The notes under the pieces: model-generated
Databases searched by the model: none
Told to the model about the DNA's origin: nothing
Seen by the model: the letters and a program-made list of their open reading frames with translations, nothing else
Shown here: positions 36,492 to 44,658 of the stretch, in pieces
How positions within the stretch are numbered: position 1 is the first letter of the stretch
How the letters are laid out: every line of letters starts with the position of its first letter
Made by a program: the position numbers and the translations under genes
Assembly: GCA_022833215.1 (NCBI GenBank)
Contig: JAIPUZ010000086.1
Coordinates: 25,490-89,489, forward strand
DNA length: 64,000 bases
From: Mesorhizobium sp.
GTDB lineage: Bacteria > Pseudomonadota > Alphaproteobacteria > Rhizobiales > Rhizobiaceae
Direction: 5' to 3'

Positions 36492-36701
36492 CGATCCTTT
36501 CTCCTGCTGAAACTGCGCTTTGAACACCAATTCCGGTTCCGGAACCCTGTTCGCCATCGCCAGCCTCGCCGCCGCTCCCTTCCGTCCGCAAACCTTCGGT
36601 CATTGTCAAGCTTCGCGACAAGGAAACGAACGCTAACGGCTGCCTCATAAATTGATGCTATTGGCCTACGACGCTCGGCTTACAGGGGAACAACAGAATC
36701 C

Positions 36702-38027
36702 ATGCGGCTACTGAAAAAACTGCTCAGCCGGTCGGCCGATATCCGGACATTCGTGTTCGGGCTCATCTGGTCGACGCTCGGCACGGTGGCCGTGCGGCTG
36801 ACGCCGCTGATCACCACGGTGCTGATCTCGCACTGGTTCGGCATCGAATCCGTCGGCAAGTTCGCCGTCACCTACGGAACGCTGATGTCGGCAAGCATGC
36901 TGGCGGCCACCGGCGTCAGCCTCATGGCAACGCGCAACATCGCCGCCTTCGCCCACACCGAACCCGACAACGCCGGGCGTCTTGCCGGCATGGCCGTGCT
37001 GCTGGCGGGCGGAGCCGCGGCAGCGCTGGCGCTTGCCATATATCTGTTTTCGGACGAGATCGCAGAACGTATCCTGAAGCAGCCCGAGCTCGCCTTCTAT
37101 CTGCGCGTCATCTCTCCGATCATCGTCGTCAGCGCGCTGAACAACGTACAGACCGCCATACTGAGGGGGCTCCAGCAATTCAGGACAACCGCCCGGCTCG
37201 ACATGATCATGGGTGTCCTGATGATCGCCTCGGTTCCCGCCGGGCTCTATCTTTACGGGCTGACGGGCGGCTTTGCGGCGCTGGGCCTTGCCTACCTTGC
37301 AGGTTGCATGGTCACGACGCCTGCGATGCTGCATGCATTGCGCTCGCACGGCATCCGCTTCTCGTTCAGCGGCTCGCTGTCGCAATGGCCGATGATCACC
37401 CGCTACGCCATACCGGCGCTGCTCGCCAGCCTCCTCTACGAGCCGGTGAACTGGATCTGCACCATGATCATCGTCAACAAGCCCGACGGGCTGGAGCAGG
37501 TCGGCCTCTACTTCATCGCCATGCAGCTGGAGACGCTGCTTTTGTTCGCGCCGCAGATCGTTGTGCAGGTGCTTATCCCGATGCTCTCTTCCGGCTTCGG
37601 CGAAAAGGACAGCCGCCGCGTGCGCAACATACTGGCGATGGGCATCGGCACCAACCTTGCCATCGCGGTCGGCTTCGTTGCCGTGATGATGCTGTTCGGC
37701 GACTGGTTCCTGCTCCTGTTCAAGCTCGACCCGGCGCGCGACTGGCCGATCTTCATGATCGTGGTTCTTGCCGCGGCCATGATCGCCTGCGCCCTGCCGC
37801 TCGGGCAGGTTCCCGTGTCCTCCGGCTATATGTGGATCGGGCTTTCGATCACCGGCGGCTGGGCGATGACGTTCATCATCGGCACATGGATGCTTCAGGA
37901 TCAGGGCGCGAAAGGCATCGTCATCGCCCGCGCCATTGCATGGGGCCTGCAAACGCTGGTCTATATCGGCTTCACCCGCTTTGCCGTCAGCCGCACCACA
38001 TCACGCCCGAAAGATGTGCCATCATGA
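36702..38027 (+). CDS. Oligosaccharide flippase (Wzx/PST family)
   Basis: This 441-residue membrane protein has about twelve helices and no catalytic motif. Family features include the N-terminal STLGTVAVRLTPLITTVLIS with its Gly/Ser pattern, AILRGLQQFRTTARLDMIMG near residue 160 and a central amphipathic loop. It would flip lipid-linked repeat units across the inner membrane for the polymerase. It stands alone on the plus strand, 210 bases from the divergent acyltransferase. Codon use is more GC-rich than in the preceding minus-strand genes, so the two parts of the locus may have different histories. Confidence 0.86.
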   Translation: MRLLKKLLSRSADIRTFVFGLIWSTLGTVAVRLTPLITTVLISHWFGIESVGKFAVTYGTLMSASMLAATGVSLMATRNIAAFAHTEPDNAGRLAGMAVLLAGGAAAALALAIYLFSDEIAERILKQPELAFYLRVISPIIVVSALNNVQTAILRGLQQFRTTARLDMIMGVLMIASVPAGLYLYGLTGGFAALGLAYLAGCMVTTPAMLHALRSHGIRFSFSGSLSQWPMITRYAIPALLASLLYEPVNWICTMIIVNKPDGLEQVGLYFIAMQLETLLLFAPQIVVQVLIPMLSSGFGEKDSRRVRNILAMGIGTNLAIAVGFVAVMMLFGDWFLLLFKLDPARDWPIFMIVVLAAAMIACALPLGQVPVSSGYMWIGLSITGGWAMTFIIGTWMLQDQGAKGIVIARAIAWGLQTLVYIGFTRFAVSRTTSRPKDVPS

Positions 38028-38280
38028 ATTTTCGCGGGTGCCTCGAAGCAAGTCACCGGCACCGGCATTGGGGCGGTTTCGTTTGCGAGACGTCTTTTTT
38101 CGTCACCCCGGGCTTCGCGTTCCGTCCGCGATCGCCAGCCGCAGCTAGCTTCCCAATAACCGGCTTCTGCCGGGACAGATCCGTGCGCCTCAGACCCGCG
38201 CTGCCGGCGTGTTTAGCAGCAACTCTGCCGGAGGTCGCTTAAGCCGTTTCTGCGGACAGGAGTACGCAGATCGCGGAACC

Positions 38281-39375
38281 TCAACCCGTGCTTTGAACCA
38301 TGGGGGGAAGCTTTCCGGACAGGCGCCTGCGGCAGATGGCCATCACGGGACGCTCGACGAGAAGGTGCGCGAGGCAGCCACAGGCGACGGTGCCGGCAAA
38401 GACCAGCAGGTAAATCAGTTCCGGCGACAAGGGCTGGTAAGCCGAAAGCCTGATGAAGATTTTGCCGGTCAGTCCGAGAAACGCCAGATGGGTGAGGTAG
38501 ATCGAATAGGAGGCATCGCCGATAAGATTGAACAGCCGCAGCCCTGACGGCCATTGTCCGCCGGATTCCAGAGCGGCGGCCCCGGCGATCAGGAGCCCGA
38601 ACGAGATTGCGTAGACAGGCTGGGCCCAGCCATACGGCACGCCCCCCTGCTCAGCCAGATAAATCGCGGCGAACATCACAAGACCGGCAGGAAACGCGCA
38701 TTTGACGATGGCGGGCCTGCCGTGCTTCCAGCCGAGGTAAGCCAGCATGCCGGCGAGAAAGTTCAGGTTGAGCGGAGAAAGATAGGTCGTCCACGGCGTC
38801 TGCTCATGGTAGTCGGGATGCTCACCCAGCACCACGCAAGCCACCATCCAGAGTCCGAACACCACGATGCCTGCTCGCCGGCTGGCGATCAAGAGTGCAA
38901 AAACAAGGTAGAACGCCAGCTCGTGGACCAGCGTCCATGCCGGTGCGATCGGAAACGTGAGGTTGTCCAGCCGGACGAGCGTGAAAGTGGAAATCCACTG
39001 GCTGAAGGTTTCGGGAATGGTGGCCGAGGTGCCGAAGCCCATTGCGACCAGCAGGCAGAACACCCCGACATAGATCCAGTACACCGGAAAGAGCCGAACG
39101 AAACGCCGCGTCAGATAATTGCGCAGGCGATGCGGCTGCCCGATGTCGCGACTATGGGCGAAGATGATGATGAAGCCCGACAGCACGAAAAAGAAATCGA
39201 CACCGAGATTGCCGCGCCGGGTGTAGTCCGTGAACAGCTCCTGATCCAGATAGCGGGGCAAAGCCATCATTATCGAAAGATGGAACGCGACAACCGCCAT
39301 CGCTGCAAGACCTCGCGCCTGCTGCAATGAATTGAGTTGCACCTGACCGTCCTTCTTCTGCTTCATCGGAAGCAT
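38281..39375 (-). CDS. Membrane acyltransferase family 3 (ExoZ-like)
   Basis: This 364-residue membrane protein is the third acyltransferase of the locus. It has LQQARGLAAMAVVAFHLSI at the N-terminus with the family His, LGVDFFFVLSGFIIIFAH, and RLRNYLTRRFVRLFPVYWI, which is characteristic of ExoZ-type exopolysaccharide acetyltransferases. Three starts are possible: GTG 39423, overlapping the Wzc-like stop, ATG 39375 (chosen) and ATG 39366. It is cotranscribed after the chain-length gene. Confidence 0.87.
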   Translation of the reverse strand: MLPMKQKKDGQVQLNSLQQARGLAAMAVVAFHLSIMMALPRYLDQELFTDYTRRGNLGVDFFFVLSGFIIIFAHSRDIGQPHRLRNYLTRRFVRLFPVYWIYVGVFCLLVAMGFGTSATIPETFSQWISTFTLVRLDNLTFPIAPAWTLVHELAFYLVFALLIASRRAGIVVFGLWMVACVVLGEHPDYHEQTPWTTYLSPLNLNFLAGMLAYLGWKHGRPAIVKCAFPAGLVMFAAIYLAEQGGVPYGWAQPVYAISFGLLIAGAAALESGGQWPSGLRLFNLIGDASYSIYLTHLAFLGLTGKIFIRLSAYQPLSPELIYLLVFAGTVACGCLAHLLVERPVMAICRRRLSGKLPPMVQSTG

Positions 39376-39419
39376 GATTGCCGTTCTGTCTCCGCAGCCT
39401 TGTTGCTTGGACGGAACGA

Positions 39420-41345
39420 TCACGCCACCTTGTCGAAGTGGTTGTCCTGTCCGGCCGCGACGAGCGAGACGGCCACCGCTCCATCGTTGGACAGCGCCTG
39501 CGCCATGCGCTGTTCCTGCGGGTCGGCCTTGCCGCCGCGAACGACGAGCGCCGCCTTGCGCGTCATTTCGGCGGCGATGCGGGCAGCGAGGCCATGCTCG
39601 GTTTCCAGTTCGCCGATGTTGACGACGACATCGTCATATTCGGCCGCAACCGCTTCCAGCACGTTGCACACGGCGTCCCGCGAGAGCCTCGACTGCGCCG
39701 GCGAGCGGCCGGCGTTGAGCGTGTGCAGGCCGCTGTCACGATCCGCCTTCACCGCGCCGAAGGCCGACACCTCGCCCAGCGCGATCTCGGCCAGCCCCGG
39801 ATCGGTTTCCGGCGCATCGGCGGCGAGGTCGACGAATATGGCGCTGCGGCCGCGCGAAATGGAGCCATGCACAAGGTCGAGAGCGCCCCGCCTCGCCATC
39901 TCGGGCCTGCCGAGTGTCGTTACCAGCATCAGGCCGTCAACGACCGTGTCGGCCCCCCGGTGCGGCACCAGCGGTGCGGCCTGCGGACCGCGCCCCAGAA
40001 GGCCGGCAAAGAAATCGCGCAGGATCGCAGCGAGAATGCCGATGAAAAGACCCATCACCACGGATGCGATCAGCATCGGGATCTTTGGAGGGAAGGAAGG
40101 CGCAACCGGCACCGCCGCCTCGGCAATGACGCGCGCCGTGCGCGCGGTGATGCCTTCCTGCTGGGCCGTCTCCTGCGCCCGCACGAGGAAGGACTCGTAG
40201 ACCAGCCGGATCGACTGCGCCTCGCGCTCAAGCTCGCGCAGCCGGATCAGGTTTTCGTTGGTGGTGAAGGAATCCTCGCGCGCCGCCTGCAAGGCAGCGT
40301 TGATGCTGGTCAGCGCATCGATGGCAATCCTGTTGTCGTCGCGCGCGGCTGCCACAAGCCGTCCGCTTTCCTCGCGTATCGCGGTCTCGGCCTGCGCCAC
40401 CTCCTGCAGGGCGGCGCTGACGCGCGGATGACGCGGACCCAGCACATTCTGCAGATCGGCCAGCCGCTGGCGGGCATCGGCCAGCCGCGTGCGCAGGGCC
40501 CCCATCGCGCTGCCGGCATCGGCGGTCGTGGCGCCGACATAGCCGCGGGTGCGCAGCCCTTCTTCAAGAACCTGCAACCGGGCGGTGGTTTCATTGACGC
40601 GGGCCAGCGCCTCCGACTGGCGCGCGCTGAGATCGGTCAGCCTGCGGTCGCCAAGAAGCTGTCCCTCCGTCTGCGATATGTTGTGCTCGCGCTTGAAGGT
40701 CTCGACCTTCTCTTCCGCCTGGTTGAGCTGCGCCTGCAACTCTGAAAGGCGGCTGCGGATGGCGGCGCTGACATCGCGGGCGGAATTGGCCGAGGACGCG
40801 ATCTGGTCTGCGACATAGGCCTGCGCGATCGCATTGGCGAGCCGCGCCGACTTGGCGGCTTCCTGCGCGGTGGCGCTGATTTCGATGACATAGGTGTTTT
40901 CGCGGCGGGAAACCTCGATGGCCCGCGCGAGGCTCCCCAGCGCCGCATCGAAAGCAAGGCGCGGATCGCTTTCGTCTCCGGCAAATTCGGGATCGGCGGT
41001 CAGATCGAGATCGCGGACGACGCGCCCCAGCACAGCCTCGGATGCGATGACCTCGATCTGGCTGTCGAGCAGCGCCATGTCGCCGCCGAGGCCCTGCTGG
41101 ACGATTTCATTCTGCACGATGCGCTGCTCGCGCGGATCGATGAGGATGCGGGAGGTCGCGCTGTAGCGCGGGACGATCGTCGACAGCACGAACCAGGCAA
41201 TCGCCGGCAAGGCGACAAGGCAGAGGAGAATCGTCCACCGGCGCCGCCACAGCGTCTGGCCGAGGCCATAGAGATCGATCGTGGAATCGATCCGGCGGCC
41301 CGGTGTCGTGTTGCGATCAGGCCCGTTGCCTGAGAGGGTTGCCAT
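39420..41345 (-). CDS. Wzz/GumC-type polysaccharide chain-length protein with degenerate kinase domain
   Basis: This 641-residue inner-membrane protein has a first membrane segment at about 36-56 and a periplasmic Wzz domain (LIDPREQRIVQNEIVQQ). A long coiled coil spans about 180-410, with the GNVR-like motif at ELEREAQSIRLVYESFL, and a second membrane segment lies near 435-455. The cytoplasmic C-terminal domain resembles a bacterial tyrosine kinase fold: AIFVDLAADAP is like Walker A', GLHTLNAGRSPAQ is the later strand, and YDDVVVNIGELE stands in place of the Walker B region. It has no GKS/GKT P-loop and no C-terminal tyrosine cluster. It probably sets chain length without kinase activity. 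Confidence 0.88.
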   Translation of the reverse strand: MATLSGNGPDRNTTPGRRIDSTIDLYGLGQTLWRRRWTILLCLVALPAIAWFVLSTIVPRYSATSRILIDPREQRIVQNEIVQQGLGGDMALLDSQIEVIASEAVLGRVVRDLDLTADPEFAGDESDPRLAFDAALGSLARAIEVSRRENTYVIEISATAQEAAKSARLANAIAQAYVADQIASSANSARDVSAAIRSRLSELQAQLNQAEEKVETFKREHNISQTEGQLLGDRRLTDLSARQSEALARVNETTARLQVLEEGLRTRGYVGATTADAGSAMGALRTRLADARQRLADLQNVLGPRHPRVSAALQEVAQAETAIREESGRLVAAARDDNRIAIDALTSINAALQAAREDSFTTNENLIRLRELEREAQSIRLVYESFLVRAQETAQQEGITARTARVIAEAAVPVAPSFPPKIPMLIASVVMGLFIGILAAILRDFFAGLLGRGPQAAPLVPHRGADTVVDGLMLVTTLGRPEMARRGALDLVHGSISRGRSAIFVDLAADAPETDPGLAEIALGEVSAFGAVKADRDSGLHTLNAGRSPAQSRLSRDAVCNVLEAVAAEYDDVVVNIGELETEHGLAARIAAEMTRKAALVVRGGKADPQEQRMAQALSNDGAVAVSLVAAGQDNHFDKVA

Positions 41346-41407
41346 GCGCAGGAGCTCCGAAAAGCGATCACGGCACTTTGCCGGATGGTAAACAACTGAT
41401 GCGCAAA

Positions 41408-41432
41408 CAGGCTTAAAATCAGGTTAAGCCTG
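41408..41432 (-). promoter_or_regulatory. CtrA-type box inside a 9-bp inverted repeat upstream of the chain-length gene
   Basis: CAGGCTTAA and TTAAGCCTG form a perfect 9-bp inverted repeat around seven bases. Its core TTAA-AATCAGG-TTAA (41413-41427) is an exact CtrA consensus, 68-82 bases before the Wzc-like start, almost the same spacing as at the outer-membrane protein gene. On the minus strand the repeat is followed by TTT only, so it could also act as a weak terminator after galE. Confidence 0.55.
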
Positions 41433-41453
41433 CATTTGCCGGGCTTGCTGTCA

Positions 41454-42449
41454 TCAGCCGCGCGCCGAATTCATGGTTTGCAGGCGGCGCTCCCATGCAA
41501 GGGCGTCGGCCACGATGAGATCGAGATCGTCGCGCTGCGGCATCCAGCCCAGTTCGTGACGCGCAAGGTCCGAATTGGCGACCACCGAAGCGGCGTCGCC
41601 GGGACGGCGCGGGCCGTTGCGCACATCGAAGTCGCCTCCATGCACCCGCCGCACCGCCTCGATGACCTCGAAGACCGAATAGCCGTGGCCATAACCGCAA
41701 TTTGCGACGATGCTGTCGCCGCCGGTCCGCAACCGTTGCAGGGCCAGCCGGTGCGCCCGCACGAGATCGCTGACATGGATGTAGTCGCGCACGCATGTGC
41801 CGTCGGCCGTCTGGTAGTCGGTGCCGAAGACCTGCATGAAAGGCCGCTTGCCCAGCGCCGTCTCGCAGGCCACCTTGATGAGATGGGTGGCGCCGGGCGT
41901 CGACTGGCCGGTGCGTCCGTTCGGATCGGCGCCGGCGACGTTGAAGTAGCGCAGGGCCGTGTAGCGCAGATCGTGCGCATCGGCCGCATCCCGCAGCATC
42001 CATTCGCTCATCAGCTTGGAACGTCCATACGGCGATTCCGGCTCCAGCCGCGCATTCTCCTCCACCGGCTCGATGCCGGCGCCGCCATAAACGGCAGCCG
42101 TGGACGAGAAGATGAAGTTGCGGACCTGTGCCTGCACGGCCGCTTCGATCAGCGTGCGGGTCTTGCAGGTGTTGTTGCGGTAATAGGCAAGAGGATCGGC
42201 AACCGATTCCGGCACCACGATCGACCCCGCGAAATGGATGACGGCATCGATCGCGTGCTCACGGATCAATCCGCCAACCAGATCCGTGTCGGCTATGTCG
42301 CCCTTGACGAGCAGGGCCTCGGGCGCAACCGCCCAGTCGAACCCCTTCGAGAGGTTGTCGACCACTACAACACGTTCCCCTGCATCGAGCAGTTCCCATA
42401 CCATATGGCTGCCGATGTAACCCGCGCCCCCTGTCACCAGAACTGTCAC
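41454..42449 (-). CDS. galE: UDP-glucose 4-epimerase
   Basis: This 331-residue short-chain dehydrogenase-type enzyme interconverts UDP-glucose and UDP-galactose, or the N-acetyl forms, for polysaccharide synthesis. The NAD loop is VTGGAGYIGSH, the catalytic Ser/Tyr/Lys are in FSSTAAVYGG and SPYGRSKLM, and RYFNVAGAD follows. The start is the GTG at 42449, preceded by AGGGG at 6 bases, which places the Rossmann loop at the very N-terminus; the 17 codons upstream are excluded. It is the first gene of the group galE, Wzc-like, acyltransferase. Confidence 0.94.
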   Translation of the reverse strand: MTVLVTGGAGYIGSHMVWELLDAGERVVVVDNLSKGFDWAVAPEALLVKGDIADTDLVGGLIREHAIDAVIHFAGSIVVPESVADPLAYYRNNTCKTRTLIEAAVQAQVRNFIFSSTAAVYGGAGIEPVEENARLEPESPYGRSKLMSEWMLRDAADAHDLRYTALRYFNVAGADPNGRTGQSTPGATHLIKVACETALGKRPFMQVFGTDYQTADGTCVRDYIHVSDLVRAHRLALQRLRTGGDSIVANCGYGHGYSVFEVIEAVRRVHGGDFDVRNGPRRPGDAASVVANSDLARHELGWMPQRDDLDLIVADALAWERRLQTMNSARG

Positions 42450-42774
42450 GCCACACCCCTGCCCTGTGTTTCGATCCTGTATGCATAGCTGCCCGGACAT
42501 GTCCGGGGAAGCCTGCCGCGGCTGCCGCCGCCCCCGTGGGCTTCCCGCAAATGCCCGGTTGTTATCGGCTCGAACTGTTACATCTCCGTTTACCCGATCT
42601 TGAGGGCTCCATCTTTATTGAACAATAAAGGCTGGGTTTTGGGGAACCAATGTTACGGTCAGGGACCTTTCTGTTGAGGGCGGCGGCAGCCAGAGCATGG
42701 CTGATGCGCAGCCACGGCCTTGTTCCGGCTGATATGAAGACCCCGTTTGCCGCCTGTGGCGCCGGAGGCCCGAC
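42450..42774. other. 325-base divergent intergenic region with an operator-like palindrome
   Basis: No gene is seen here. A perfect palindrome CTTTATTG-AA-CAATAAAG lies at 42613-42630 in an AT-rich patch between divergent galE and a GNAT gene. It is not followed by a T-run on either strand, so it looks more like a protein-binding site than a terminator. No known consensus was matched. Confidence 0.5.
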
Positions 42775-43890
42775 TTGAGCACGATCCGTTTTCTCGAGGA
42801 GCGTGACCTTCCGGTGGTCGCCAGCATGATGCATCGCGTTCTCCGCAAAGGCAGGGGCGAGGCCCCGGCTGCGCTGGAGGGCTATATGCGCAGCTTCTAC
42901 CTGGAAGGCCCCGGCTGCGGAGACGATCTGCGGTCGCTTGTGCATGTCAACGACAGCGATGCGGTTTCCGGCTTCCTCGGCGTGCATGTCCTGCCCATGA
43001 TCCATGGGGACCGGCGGCTGCGGGGGGCGATCGCCAGTTCCCTGATGGTGGAGAAAGGCAATCACGATCCGATGGCCGGCGCGCGCCTCATGAAGGCCTT
43101 CGTGAACGGCCCCCAGGACCTGTCCTTCAGCGAGACCGCCAACCGCACCTCCACGCAGATGTGGACGCGGCTGCGTGCCGTGCCCATGCCGCAATACAGC
43201 CTCGACTGGATCCGGATCATCCGGCCATCCAGTTTCGCGATCGGGATGGCCAGCAAACGGATCGGCCTTGCCGGGATATTCAAACCGGTCGCCTCGGCTG
43301 TCGACAGTTTCTATCGGAAGCGGCTGCCGGCCGGACAGGTCCAGTGGGCATCGACGCCGGCGGGCGGGCTGTCCTTGCCGGGAATGCGGGTAAGCGAGAT
43401 CGACCGGGACGGCTTCACGAAGCTTCTCGAACCTCTCACGGCCCATTTCGGGATCAGGCCGCGATGGGCCGAGATGCCGCTCGACCACATGCTGCAGGAT
43501 GCTGCATGCAAGCCCGATCAGGGAACGCTGGTGCTTGCCAGCGTCACCGCGCCGAACGGCGCTCCCGTCGGCGCTTTCGCATACTACCCGCAGAAAGGTT
43601 CCATGGCCCGCGTCATGCAGGTTCTGGCCCGTCCGGGACAGGAAGGCGCGGTGATCGACTGCCTGACCGATCATGCCGCCGCCCGCGGCGTCGCGGCCCT
43701 GCGCGGACGCAGCCAGCCGGCGCTGATGACCGCGATGCTGACGCGGCGCATCGCGTTTCTTCCCGCAACGAACACCATCGTCCATTCCCGCGACCCGGTG
43801 CTTCTGGAAGCCATGCTCGGCGGCCAGGCGTTTCTCAACGGGCTTGCCGGCGAGGAGTGGAGCCGGCTCATCGGCGGCCGCTTCGACTGA
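42775..43890 (+). CDS. GNAT family N-acetyltransferase with TTG start
   Basis: This 371-residue protein has an N-terminal GNAT-like segment: MSTIRFLEERDLPVVASMM, SGFLGVHVLPMIHGDRRLRG and ASSLMVEKGNHDPMAGARLM, where acetyl-CoA would bind. The C-terminal half (residues about 200-371) has no motif I can name. The TTG at 42775 is the start because GGAGG stands six bases before it and no ATG gives the complete N-terminal strand. It is the third GNAT-type gene of the polysaccharide locus and its right border. The substrate is unknown. Confidence 0.78.
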   Translation: MSTIRFLEERDLPVVASMMHRVLRKGRGEAPAALEGYMRSFYLEGPGCGDDLRSLVHVNDSDAVSGFLGVHVLPMIHGDRRLRGAIASSLMVEKGNHDPMAGARLMKAFVNGPQDLSFSETANRTSTQMWTRLRAVPMPQYSLDWIRIIRPSSFAIGMASKRIGLAGIFKPVASAVDSFYRKRLPAGQVQWASTPAGGLSLPGMRVSEIDRDGFTKLLEPLTAHFGIRPRWAEMPLDHMLQDAACKPDQGTLVLASVTAPNGAPVGAFAYYPQKGSMARVMQVLARPGQEGAVIDCLTDHAAARGVAALRGRSQPALMTAMLTRRIAFLPATNTIVHSRDPVLLEAMLGGQAFLNGLAGEEWSRLIGGRFD

Positions 43891-44043
43891 AACGAAGGCA
43901 AAACGGCCGATCCGCATCCGCCAGCCGGACGACGTGACCATTGCGATTGCCGGGGCCGTTCATGCAGCATCGACATTCGAAGATACGGGTCAGGTCAAAG
44001 AGGCCAGCGGCATGTCACCAACGCCTTCATCTTGCCTGGCGCG

Positions 44044-44658
44044 CTACCCGGCGTCGACGCCGAACTCGGCAGAGGAGGCGATCAGCCATCTTGCGAAGTC
44101 GGGAGCTGTGCTGCGCGGGATGAGAAGCAGATAGTACGGTGTATCTTCTACACAGACGATCTGGATGCCAGTATGGCCTGCCGTCGTCGATCTCGTGTCG
44201 TCGCGCGCAAATGCGCGAGGATGCAGATCGATCGGGAGCATCTTCGCCAGCGCTGCGCGAATACGACTGCCTTCGAGGTGAAGCGAAACCAGTGCGCCGC
44301 TCTGGTCGATCAGAGCGGCATCGTGGCCGACAATTGGCCGCAGCCGCTCCTCTGCCACAGACTCCGTTCCGGCAAGGACCAGCCAGCGCGCCGGCCCCTG
44401 CCAGAGAACCCTGATACCATCTTTCTGCGAGCTCCGCCCTGGCCCCGGCAGCGTGATTCCCAAAGCCTCGTGCAGACGATGCCCAAGCGCAGCGGCAGAT
44501 CGGGGACTCGATGCAATCAGAGTTGCAGACCGGTCCCTCACCAAACTGATCGTGACCCCGGCGGCAGTGGAGTCAGCTTGGCTTGCCGGAGAATTGAAAC
44601 CGTCATCGAGTGGCGAACGCGACAGCAAGGGTTGAACGATGGGGTGCAGATCAGCCAT
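44044..44658 (-). CDS. soxG: Sarcosine oxidase gamma subunit
   Basis: This 204-residue subunit is the last of four of heterotetrameric sarcosine oxidase. It resembles the SoxG family in length and in LWQGPARWLVLAG, ALIDQSGALVSLHLEGSRIR and the C-terminal YYLLLIPRSTAPDFARWLI segment. The ATG at 44658 overlaps the soxA stop by eight bases and is preferred to open frame further upstream. It holds the complex together at the FMN interface and has no catalytic residues itself. Confidence 0.9.
   Translation of the reverse strand: MADLHPIVQPLLSRSPLDDGFNSPASQADSTAAGVTISLVRDRSATLIASSPRSAAALGHRLHEALGITLPGPGRSSQKDGIRVLWQGPARWLVLAGTESVAEERLRPIVGHDAALIDQSGALVSLHLEGSRIRAALAKMLPIDLHPRAFARDDTRSTTAGHTGIQIVCVEDTPYYLLLIPRSTAPDFARWLIASSAEFGVDAG

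Noticed and set aside
39420-41345. An active bacterial tyrosine kinase (Wzc)
   Set aside because: No Walker A loop and no C-terminal tyrosine cluster can be found.
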